Assembly: GCA_021802595.1 (NCBI GenBank)
Contig: JAJZRT010000170.1
Span: 1 to 7,513 of the forward strand
DNA from: Pseudomonadota bacterium
GTDB taxonomy: Bacteria > Pseudomonadota > Gammaproteobacteria > Burkholderiales > Thiobacillaceae
Direction of reading: 5' to 3'
Length of the DNA stretch: 7,513 nt
The notes beneath the pieces were generated by a model. It made no database searches and had not been told where the DNA came from. It saw only the letters and a list, made by a program, of their open reading frames with translations. Both the position numbers and the translations under genes were made by a program. Shown here piece by piece: positions 1 through 6,238 of this stretch (the stretch's first letter is position 1; each line of letters opens with the position of its first letter).

Positions 1-1
1 C

Positions 2-442
2 GGCAAGCAGATCGCCGAACAGCCCGTGCAAAAGGCCGAGGAGATGTTGCCCGGACTCAAGGAGCGAATCAAGGAAATCGTGCCGCCCGAGCTGGGGCAA
101 AAGGTCGAAGAGTGGGCGCCGGGCGCGGCCCTGCCCAGGCAGGATGTGGGCGGCGAGGACATCGCGGGCGTCCCGCGTTTTCCCGGCATGGTGCGAGTCG
201 TCTTCGGTGTCCAGGAGCAAAAACGACGTGTGGTCTATAAAGGCAAGGCCAGCTTCGCCGAGGTCATCGCGTTTTACGCCCGCGAGATGGCGACGCTGGG
301 ATTCATCAAAGAAGTGACCGCCGCCTCCCCCGCCGAAGAAACCCATGTCTATGCCAAGGGGAACCGTCGCTTCGCGCTCAAGTTCGTGAAAACGGCGAGG
401 CTCGGCACAGAAATGACCGAGGTGGAAGTCAGGGAATTGTAA
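2..442 (+). CDS. 3' part of an unrecognised protein (5' end outside the window)
   Basis: The reading frame is open from the left edge and ends at TAA 440-442. There is no ATG near the edge and the first possible start is a GTG at 26, so the gene probably begins upstream. The visible part has a charged, helix-like stretch (residues such as KAEEMLPGLKERIKEIVPPE), then a short linker. It ends in a compact alpha/beta-looking module: a VPRFPGMVRV segment, a VVYKGKASFAEVIAFYAREM segment, and alternating strands to the end. The 'Y.G.A.F..V..FY...M..LGF' pattern resembles small domains found in many proteobacterial lipoproteins and hypothetical proteins, but I cannot name the family. No membrane segment or signal peptide is in the visible part, and one could lie upstream. 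It is followed by a 113-base gap, so there is no evidence of coupling to the next gene. Coding status is likely; function is unknown. Confidence 0.6.
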   Translation, partial: GKQIAEQPVQKAEEMLPGLKERIKEIVPPELGQKVEEWAPGAALPRQDVGGEDIAGVPRFPGMVRVVFGVQEQKRRVVYKGKASFAEVIAFYAREMATLGFIKEVTAASPAEETHVYAKGNRRFALKFVKTARLGTEMTEVEVREL

Positions 443-543
443 GCTGCCGGCATGATGGCAGGTGCTGGAAAAACACCGAAGAGACGCGGCGCGATCCAGT
501 GCGGCCTCTTGGGGAAATGCGCTTTTGCTCGATGGTTAGACTG

Positions 544-550
544 AAGGAGA
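544..550 (+). promoter_or_regulatory. Ribosome binding site fixing the SHOCT protein start
   Basis: AAGGAGA lies 5 bases before ATG 556. The same frame is open upstream to a GTG at 499 with no comparable site, so this motif supports the shorter 83-residue product. Another ATG at 551 is in a different frame and too close to the motif. Confidence 0.6.
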
Positions 551-555
551 ATGGC

Positions 556-807
556 ATGTGGATGGACTATGAAGGTTACGGCATGGGCTGGCATTGGTTG
601 GGGTGGCTGGGCATGGCGTTTTTCTGGGTGATTCTGATACTGCTGGTACTGGCGGCGGTAAGGTACCTGACGGGCGGTCGCCGCTTGAACGCCCCGGGCG
701 GAGAAAGAAAGCCCGATGCGCTGGCCGTACTGGAGGAACGATACGCCCGGGGCGAAATCGATCGCGAAGAGTACTTGCAGAAACGCGACGACCTGAAGCG
801 GGGCTAG
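556..807 (+). CDS. Small membrane protein with SHOCT domain
   Basis: The 83-residue product starts at ATG 556. Residues 1-15 are rich in Met, Trp, Tyr and Gly ([14 protein letters not shown]). Residues about 16-35 form one hydrophobic membrane segment, followed by RYLTGGRR, whose positive charge would favour a cytoplasmic C-terminus. Residues 54-81 carry the pattern of the SHOCT (short C-terminal) domain: [24 protein letters not shown] domains are known as short oligomerisation-type modules at the ends of many small bacterial proteins, and no enzymatic role follows from them. Small proteins of this layout are often met near metal-efflux genes. A broken metal ATPase does lie 0.7 kb downstream, but a functional link is only inference. 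The gene looks intact, with normal family length. The gap to the next gene is 59 bases and no terminator is evident between them. Confidence 0.8.
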   Translation: MWMDYEGYGMGWHWLGWLGMAFFWVILILLVLAAVRYLTGGRRLNAPGGERKPDALAVLEERYARGEIDREEYLQKRDDLKRG

Positions 808-855
808 AAAGCGCTCAGGAAATCACAAGCGCCGGGTTCTCGAACTTTAACGATC

Positions 856-861
856 AAGGAG
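856..861 (+). promoter_or_regulatory. Ribosome binding site of the flgB-like gene
   Basis: AAGGAG sits 5 bases before ATG 867. It supports translation starting there, which means the long N-terminal extension of the FlgB-like protein is meant to be translated and is not an artefact of picking an upstream start. Confidence 0.55.
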
Positions 862-866
862 AACGC

Positions 867-1480
867 ATGAGCCGGATAAACGGGATTGGCGGGGTAGCCC
901 AAGCGGGCCTTACCCCGCTGGCAGGAAATGATTCTGCCGGACAAGGGGCAACGCAGACGTTCTCTGCGTCTTTTGCGCTGGCCAATGCGTCTCTCTCGCA
1001 AGGGACGACGTCCATGGCAGCCCATTCCTCGTCGTCGGCCAAGGGATCTGGGCACATACCCTTGGCGGGTCAGCAGCAGAAAGAAGGCGGCGAGGGGCTT
1101 CACGAGCTTGCGCTCCGGTTGCGAATCTATCGCCAGCAGCTTCTGGCGTCGAATATCGCCAATGCGGATACGCCCGGCTACAAGGCAGTCGACATAGACT
1201 TTCAGGAAGCATGCGTATCGCGCGGACGACGATGCAGGGCGGGGCCGTTAAATTGTCGACGACCGCCGCAGACCACCTCTCCGCTCCGGCGTCAATCCGG
1301 TATTCCAATATCCCCCTGAAATATCACGTTCCCCGGCAGGCTAGCATCGATGGCAACACCGTTGAAATGGACGTGGAGCGGGCCAAATTCACCGAGAACG
1401 CGTTGAGGTACCAGTTCTCCCTGGATCGGGTAAGCGGGCACTACAAGGACCTGCTGGCGTTACTGAAAAACCTGCGATGA
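867..1480 (+). pseudogene. flgB: FlgB-like flagellar rod protein, N-terminally extended, frameshifted
   Basis: FlgB is a proximal-rod subunit of the flagellar basal body, exported by the flagellar type III apparatus. Two frames together encode it. Frame A runs from ATG 867. Residues 1-77 are a low-complexity Ser/Ala/Gly/Gln extension. Conserved rod sequence begins near residue 78 and includes [12 protein letters not shown] (95-106, the rod-protein N-terminal signature) and VDIDFQEA. After codon 115 (GCA 1209-1211) the homologous sequence continues in the -1 frame, which holds ASIDGNTVEMDVERAKF and a helical C-terminus ending at TGA 1478-1480. Unshifted frame A runs on as unrelated sequence to 1319. 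One missing base, for example a C giving GCA-CTG-CGT, would restore a ~204-residue protein. Typical FlgB has about 130-140 residues and sits before flgC, but here no other flagellar gene follows. Both halves are well kept, so this is either a recent mutation or a sequencing error. No classical slippery heptamer is seen at the junction. Confidence 0.75.
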
Positions 1481-1533
1481 CTGTCGCTGCTCCAAAGTTT
1501 GTTGAGTGAGGCTCCTGCCCCAATTCATGGGGA

Positions 1534-1854
1534 TTGCCGTTGCCGACTCTGGCGGAGGCGCAAGCAATCCTTGGCATTATCCTGGCGGCGGGCACCGATG
1601 TGGCGCTGGAAACCGCCGATGTGGCGTTGATGGCCGACGATCTCTCCAAGCTGCCCTTCGCCGTGGCCCTGAGCCGCGCATCGCGGCGCGTCATTCGCCA
1701 GAACCTGCGGGTGTCGCTGGGCGTGGTGGCACTGCTGATCCCCGCCACCCTGTTCGGCTGGGCCGGCGTTGGCCTGGCGGTGCTGGTTCACGAGGGTTCG
1801 ACGCTGGTGGTCGTGCTGAACGCGCTGAGGCTGCTGGCCTACCAGGAATCGTGA
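1534..1854 (+). pseudogene. C-terminal remnant of a P1B-type heavy-metal ATPase
   Basis: P1B ATPases pump transition-metal ions across the inner membrane and are usually 600 residues or more. Only about the last 106 codons are present. They include the end of the phosphorylation/hinge region (GTDVALETADVALM, from 1591), a basic stretch SRASRRVIRQNL, then the last two membrane segments, with GVVALLIPATLFG in the first and HEGSTLVVVLNALRLL in the second, ending at TGA 1852-1854. The HEGST motif (1789-1803) is the type of motif described for the last helix of the P1B-4 subgroup (Co/Zn/other divalent metals). The region where GDGxNDAPxLA should lie is corrupted: only a LAEAQAILGI-like segment can be matched, with insertions and a lost Gly. 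The frame is closed upstream by TGA 1507-1509, and the phosphorylated DKTGT, the ATP site and the first six helices are absent. No good ribosome site precedes the only possible start (TTG 1534). It is a non-functional relic. Confidence 0.85.
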
Positions 1855-1995
1855 CCATGTCGGGGGCTGCGTTTGATTCCCCTCGCCCGCGACTCAAAGC
1901 GCCTTGAGGCCATGCGTGCGTGTGCAAAGATACAAATGGGAGAGGAACCGATAAAACCAATCCGCTCCGCCTACACCATATTGGAATCTTGAAAA
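1855..1995 (+). promoter_or_regulatory. Gap before the exporter operon; probable promoter region
   Basis: These 141 bases hold no gene. As the first gap ahead of a tightly packed operon it probably contains the operon promoter, but I see no convincing -35/-10 pair. The nearest candidates are TTGAGG (1904-1909) and TACAAA (1931-1936), whose 21-base spacing is too long. Two weak inverted repeats are present: CTCAA/TTGAG (1893-1908, 6-base loop) and CCAAT/ATTGG (1957-1984, 18-base spacing), the second ending 11 bases before the first start codon. Neither is followed by a T-run. Confidence 0.35.
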
Positions 1996-3105
1996 ATGAA
2001 GCCCTTCCCGAAACGCGCGTTGTATATCTTGCTGGCCGCCCTCGGTACCGTCGCGGCCTACCTGATTTACCACCACGCATTGAGCAATCGCACCTTGCCC
2101 GAAGGGCTGATTCTGGCGAACGGCCGCATCGAAGGCGACCATGTCACGGTTGCAAGCAAGTTCGCGGGGCGTATTGCAGAACTGCGAGTGCGCGAGGGCG
2201 ACTCGGTGCAGGTGAATCAGATCCTGGCCGTGCTGGATGATGCGCAGATCAAGGCCAGGGTTGCCCAGGCGCGCGCCGCGATCACCGTGCTGGATGCGCA
2301 GATCAAGGCGTCTGAGACGGCGCTCGTGGTGCTGGAAAAGGAGCTGCCGCTGGCGATCGCCAGCGCGCAGGCCGAGGTGTCCCGCGCCGCTGCCGCGGTC
2401 GCCAAGGCGAAGGCCGCCGAACTTCAGGCGCGGCGGGACGCGACGAGAATGCATGATCTTCTCACCCAGAACTTCGTGAATCGCCAGCTTGCAGAGCGGG
2501 CGGACCTTGCGTTGAGCGTGGCCTCCGCTGAGCATGCAACGGCGCGTCACGCGGAACTTCAGGCGCAAGCGCAGTTCTCCCAAGCGAAGCTTGGCGCGGA
2601 CCGGATCAGGGCCAAGGAGTCAGAGCTGGCGGCGCTCCGTTCGCAGCGCGACCAGGCCAGGGCAAGCCTGGCCGAAGCGGAAAGCGTGTTGGCCGATCTT
2701 GTCATCAAGGCGCCATCGGCGGGGGTCATCGTCACGCGCATCCGCCAGGCCGGCGATGTGGTCGGCGCCGGCGGGCCGCTGTTCGACCTGGTGAATCTCG
2801 ACACGCTCTACCTCAAGGTGTACGTGCCCGAGATCGAGATCGGCAAACTGCGCCTCAATCTGCCGGCGCGCATCTACACCGACGCTTTTCCGGACACGCC
2901 TTTCTATGCGAAGGTCGGATACATTTCCGCACGCGCGGAGTTCACTCCCAAGGAAGTCCAGACGCCGGATGAGCGCGTCAAGCTCACCTACGCAGTGAAG
3001 CTCTACCTGGAACAGAACCCGGAGCACAAGCTCACGCCCGGGCTGCCTGCCGATGCCGTGATCCGCTGGAAGGAGGGTGTCCCGTGGGCCAAGCCGAAAT
3101 GGTAG
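1996..3105 (+). CDS. yhiI: HlyD-family membrane fusion protein of ABC exporter (YhiI-like)
   Basis: This is the periplasmic adaptor of an ABC-2 exporter, anchored in the inner membrane and expected to bridge to an outer-membrane channel. Of its 369 residues, 8-26 form an N-terminal membrane anchor. Residues 43-81 hold the first half of the lipoyl domain (GRIEGDHVTVASKFAGRI then VREGDSV). Residues about 83-232 are a long Ala/Gln/Glu-rich coiled-coil hairpin. Residues 236-270 are the second lipoyl half (VIKAPSAGVIVTRI, AGDVVGAGG). The rest is beta-barrel, with AEFTPKEVQTPDER and a final GLPADAVIRWKEGVPW. That ending resembles E. coli YhiI, as recalled, more than YbhG. The frame is closed by TGA 1990-1992, so ATG 1996 is the earliest start. 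Its ribosome site is poor, at best GGAA 1983-1986. The last 22 bases overlap the ATPase gene, so the two are likely translationally linked. The substrate is unknown. Confidence 0.88.
   Translation: MKPFPKRALYILLAALGTVAAYLIYHHALSNRTLPEGLILANGRIEGDHVTVASKFAGRIAELRVREGDSVQVNQILAVLDDAQIKARVAQARAAITVLDAQIKASETALVVLEKELPLAIASAQAEVSRAAAAVAKAKAAELQARRDATRMHDLLTQNFVNRQLAERADLALSVASAEHATARHAELQAQAQFSQAKLGADRIRAKESELAALRSQRDQARASLAEAESVLADLVIKAPSAGVIVTRIRQAGDVVGAGGPLFDLVNLDTLYLKVYVPEIEIGKLRLNLPARIYTDAFPDTPFYAKVGYISARAEFTPKEVQTPDERVKLTYAVKLYLEQNPEHKLTPGLPADAVIRWKEGVPWAKPKW
3068..3076 (+). promoter_or_regulatory. Strong ribosome binding site for the GTG start of the ATPase
   Basis: GGAAGGAGG, with a further G at 3077 belonging to the spacer, is nearly a full anti-SD complement. 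It lies 7 bases before GTG 3084 inside the end of the fusion-protein gene. It favours GTG 3084 over the in-frame ATG at 3099 and may give the ATPase its own strong initiation. Confidence 0.7.
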
Positions 3106-5087
3106 GCGCCGGGCCTGCACCTTTGACAAACCCGGCCGCGGACGGGGAGAAAGTCGTCCGCACGCGCGCATTCGGCAAGCGCTACGGCGAGACCGTCGCC
3201 GTCGAGGGGGTCGATCTGGACATCGGCCGTGGCGAGATTTTCGGCCTGATCGGCCCGGACGGCTGCGGCAAGAGCAGCCTCATGAAATCCATCGCCGGGG
3301 TGCTGAGCTTCGAGCAGGGGAAAGTCGAGGTGTTCGGTGTCGGCATCGACACGGAGGCCGCCGCCGAGCGCATCAAGCACCGGCTCGGTTTCATGCCCCA
3401 GGGCCTGGGCCTCAACCTCTATCCCGACCTCTCTGTGGAAGAGAACGTAGACTTTTTCGCCCGCCTGCGCCTGGTGTCGGAGGACGAGCTTGTGTTACGC
3501 AAGCAGCGGCTGCTCGGCATCACACGGCTGGACAGGTTTCGTGACCGGCCGATGAAAAACCTGTCGGGCGGCATGAAGCAGAAGCTGGGGCTCGTTTGCA
3601 CCCTGATCCACGAGCCCGAGCTGCTGATCCTCGATGAGCCGACCACCGGGGTGGATCCGGTATCGCGGCGCGATTTCTGGGCCATCCTGTCGGCACTGGT
3701 CGCGGAAAAGGGAACCACCGTCATCGTTTCCACTGCGTACATGGACGAGGCGAGTCGCTTTCACCGCATGGCGCTCATGTACGACGGCCGGATCATCGCC
3801 CAGGGATCTCCGGACGAGATCCGTTCGCTTGCTCCCGGCAGCCAGGTGCTGGTGTGGACAAGTGCGCAGCAGGAGGCGCTTGCCAGGCTCAGGGCGGGAT
3901 TTGCCCAAGTGGAAACGCTCGGGCCATCTCTGTGCGTCTATGCGGACGGGCTGACGCCGGAGGCCGCTGCGACGCGGGTTCGGCAGGTGCTCGACGGCGT
4001 CGAAGTGAACCGGCTTGAGGCCGGCGAACCGGACATGGAGGATGTATTCATCGCACTGCTGCGTCTGCACCGGGGCGTGTCGGCCAGAGAGGTCTCGCTC
4101 TTGCCGGGAGGAGCCGCGGCGGGTCCGCGCGGCGAGACGGCGATCGCGATCGAGGCGCGCTCGCTGACCCGCGACTTCGGCCGCTTCCGGGCCGTGGATC
4201 ATGCGAGCTTCCGGGTGTCCCAAGGCGAAATCTTCGGTCTGCTGGGCGCGAACGGCGCCGGCAAGACGACCTTGATCAAGATGCTGACGGGCCTGCTGCG
4301 GCCAACCGACGGCGACGGGCGCGTGGCCGGTGAAGACATGCGAGCGGCTGGACGGCGTATCAAGGAACGCATCGGCTACATGTCGCAGGCCTTCTCCCTG
4401 TACACCGATCTCACCGTGGTCGAGAACATCGGCCTCTATGCCGGCATCTACGGTCTAGGCGCCCGAGAAAGACGCGAGCGCACCGCATGGGTGCTCGAGA
4501 TGGCGCAGCTCGCCGGGTATGAGAAGAATCCGGCCGGTCGCCTGCCGATGGGCCTGCGGCAAAGGCTGGCGCTGGGCTGCGCCCTGTTGCATCGGCCGCA
4601 GGTGCTGTTTCTCGACGAGCCGACTTCCGGGGTCGATCCGCTGGGGCGGCGCCAGTTCTGGGACATCTTGTTCGGCCTGGCGCGCGGGGAAGGCGTGGCG
4701 ATCCTCGTCACCACGCACTACATGAGCGAGGCGGAGCACTGCGACCGCCTGGCGCTGATGTACGCAGGCCGGATCGTCGCCGACGCCCCGCCCGAAGCGC
4801 TCAAGCGCGAGGTGGAGATGCAAGCCGGGACAGTGCTGGCCGTCACCTGCGCGGCGCCTGCCGCAGCCTTGTCGCGGCTGTCGGCTGCGGGCTTTGAAGG
4901 TCTGTCGCTACATGGCAGACGCGTGCAATTGTTTTCCTCGTCGCCGGAGCAGGACCGGGCGCGCATCGCGGCGATCCTCGCCGGCGCGGAATTCGGCGCC
5001 GTCGAAGTGTCGCCGCGCGCGACCGGCATGGAGGACGTCTTCATTTACCGTGTCACCGAACTGGAGCGCAGCGAGGCGCAGGCATGA
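3084..5087 (+). CDS. rbbA: Double-NBD ABC exporter ATPase (RbbA/YbhF type, permease not fused)
   Basis: This cytoplasmic ATPase carries two nucleotide-binding domains in one 667-residue chain and would power the two permeases downstream. NBD1 has Walker A GPDGCGKSS (57-65), Q-loop FMPQGLG, signature LSGGMKQ (160-166) and Walker B LLILDEP (180-186). At the H-loop it reads STAYMDEA, with Ala218 where His is usual. NBD2 has Walker A GANGAGKTT (388-396), Q-loop YMSQAFS, a divergent signature LPMGLRQ (487-493), Walker B VLFLDEP (507-513) and an intact H-loop His545 (TTHYMSEA). Each NBD is followed by an accessory domain ending in MEDVFI (318 and 649). NBD1 details such as MPQGLGLNLY and NVDFFARL recall E. 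coli RbbA, a ribosome-associated ATPase of about 911 residues with a fused permease. Here the chain stops before the permease, like YbhF (about 578 residues), but its accessory domains are larger. The 3' end overlaps the next gene by ATGA. A transport role is well supported; ribosome binding is only inherited from the RbbA comparison. Confidence 0.9.
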   Translation: MGQAEMVGAGPAPLTNPAADGEKVVRTRAFGKRYGETVAVEGVDLDIGRGEIFGLIGPDGCGKSSLMKSIAGVLSFEQGKVEVFGVGIDTEAAAERIKHRLGFMPQGLGLNLYPDLSVEENVDFFARLRLVSEDELVLRKQRLLGITRLDRFRDRPMKNLSGGMKQKLGLVCTLIHEPELLILDEPTTGVDPVSRRDFWAILSALVAEKGTTVIVSTAYMDEASRFHRMALMYDGRIIAQGSPDEIRSLAPGSQVLVWTSAQQEALARLRAGFAQVETLGPSLCVYADGLTPEAAATRVRQVLDGVEVNRLEAGEPDMEDVFIALLRLHRGVSAREVSLLPGGAAAGPRGETAIAIEARSLTRDFGRFRAVDHASFRVSQGEIFGLLGANGAGKTTLIKMLTGLLRPTDGDGRVAGEDMRAAGRRIKERIGYMSQAFSLYTDLTVVENIGLYAGIYGLGARERRERTAWVLEMAQLAGYEKNPAGRLPMGLRQRLALGCALLHRPQVLFLDEPTSGVDPLGRRQFWDILFGLARGEGVAILVTTHYMSEAEHCDRLALMYAGRIVADAPPEALKREVEMQAGTVLAVTCAAPAAALSRLSAAGFEGLSLHGRRVQLFSSSPEQDRARIAAILAGAEFGAVEVSPRATGMEDVFIYRVTELERSEAQA

Positions 5088-6238
5088 ACCCGAGGCGCAT
5101 CGCGGCGGTCGCCCACAAGGAATGGCGCGAGGTGTTGCGCGACAAGCTGTTTTTCATCCTCGCCTTCGCCGTCCCGGCCATTTTCATGGTGTTGTTCGGC
5201 TACGGTCTGACGCTCGACGTGGAGAACATCCCCTTCGCCGTGCTGGATTACGACCGGTCGAGCGCCAGCCGCGATTACGTGCACCGCTTTGCCGGTTCGC
5301 GCTACTTCGATTTCAAGGGCTACGTGCAGGACGAGCGCGAGATAGAGCGCCTCCTCAAGGGCAACCGCATACGCGCCGCCATCGTCATCCCCGAGCACTT
5401 CGGCCGCCAGCTCGCGGGCGATCGCAACGCCGCCGTGCAGGTTCTCCTCGACGGCACGATACCCTCGCGCGCCGCGACGGCGAAAGGCTATGTCGCCGCC
5501 ATCACGGCTGCGGCGAACAGCGACCTCGTGGCCTCGCATGCCGCCCGCCGGGGCGGGCTCAGCCTCGATCAGGCACGAGACCTTGCCGCCCCGGTCAGCC
5601 TGGAGGTGCGTTACCTGTACAACCAGGCCGTGCGCAGCATCTGGTCGCTGGCCCCCAAGCTCATCATCGTGATCCTCCTCTTCGTGCCGCCCATCCTGAC
5701 CGCCGTGGGCGTGGTCCGTGAAAAGGAGACGGGTTCGATCTACAACATCTACGCCTCCACGGTGACCCGCGGGGAGTTTCTGTGCGGCAAGCTCGTTCCC
5801 TATGTCGCGATCTCGGTGGCCAATATGATCGTGCTGTGGACGATGGCCGTCTGGCTGTTCGGCGCGCCATTCAAGGGCAACCCGCTGTTCTTCTTCCTGG
5901 CCTCGACAGTGTTCATCGTGTGCGCCACGGCCATCGGCCTGTTGGTCTCCATCCTCGTGCACACTCAGGTCGCGGCCATTTTCCTCACCGCCGTGCTGAC
6001 GATGATGCCGGCGCTCGACTATTCCGGCTTTCTCATTCCCATCCACTCGATGGATGCCGGCGGTCAGCTGATCGCCCGCTCCCTGCCCTTCATGTATGCC
6101 ACCCAGATCATGGAAGGCAGCTTTCTCAAAGGCCTCGGCTTCGGGGAGCAGTGGCCCGAGCTGCTGATGCTGATCGCCTATACCGCGGCTTTGCTCGCGG
6201 TCGGCTACGTCCTGTTCAGGAAGAGGCCGTCGACATGA
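5084..6238 (+). CDS. ABC-2 type permease, matching the membrane half of RbbA
   Basis: This is one of two membrane subunits of the exporter. Its 384 residues begin with an amphipathic helix KEWREVLRDK (12-21), then membrane segment 1 (about 22-41). A large extracytoplasmic domain follows (about 42-188), starting DVENIPFAVLDYDRSS. Then come segments 2 (about 191-213), 3 (239-260), 4 (268-292), 5 (296-318) and 6 (360-380). The cytoplasmic VREKETGSIYNIYAS after segment 2 is the conserved coupling motif of the ABC-2 family. Several landmarks match my recollection of the C-terminal half of E. coli RbbA: GYGLTLDVENIPFAVLD, KGYV, YLYNQAVRS, SQ/TQVAAIF and YSGFLIP. I therefore read it as the permease half of a split RbbA. 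Its ATG lies in the stop of the ATPase gene (ATGA, 5084-5087) with no clear ribosome site of its own, so it probably depends on translational coupling. Its own stop overlaps the next start in the same way. Confidence 0.9.
   Translation: MNPRRIAAVAHKEWREVLRDKLFFILAFAVPAIFMVLFGYGLTLDVENIPFAVLDYDRSSASRDYVHRFAGSRYFDFKGYVQDEREIERLLKGNRIRAAIVIPEHFGRQLAGDRNAAVQVLLDGTIPSRAATAKGYVAAITAAANSDLVASHAARRGGLSLDQARDLAAPVSLEVRYLYNQAVRSIWSLAPKLIIVILLFVPPILTAVGVVREKETGSIYNIYASTVTRGEFLCGKLVPYVAISVANMIVLWTMAVWLFGAPFKGNPLFFFLASTVFIVCATAIGLLVSILVHTQVAAIFLTAVLTMMPALDYSGFLIPIHSMDAGGQLIARSLPFMYATQIMEGSFLKGLGFGEQWPELLMLIAYTAALLAVGYVLFRKRPST

Noticed and set aside
444..461. Hairpin CTGCC/GGCAG after the first partial gene as a terminator
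   Set aside because: It has a five-base-pair stem, an eight-base loop and no T-run.
1200..1216. Programmed -1 ribosomal frameshift in the flgB-like gene
   Set aside because: No X-XXY-YYZ slippery heptamer is present at the switch point, and no strong stem-loop was spotted directly after it. A lost base is simpler.
1904..1936. Promoter TTGAGG ... TACAAA before the exporter operon
   Set aside because: The spacing is 21 bases and the hexamers match consensus only partly, so it is no better than chance.
1894..2583. Open - strand frame of 229 codons crossing the operon's upstream gap
   Set aside because: Most of it is antisense to the HlyD-family gene, the protein is His/Arg-rich with no domain, and no ribosome site was seen.
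5045..6046. Long open frame on the - strand (333 codons)
   Set aside because: It lies fully opposite the first permease, which has clear ABC-2 motifs. Its product is His/Asp/Gly-rich without any recognisable domain, a usual shadow in GC-rich DNA.
5782..6234. Upstream extension of the second permease frame
   Set aside because: It is open but overlaps the first permease out of frame and encodes Arg/His-rich sequence. ATG 6235 with AGGAAGAGG and the ATGA junction is the credible start.
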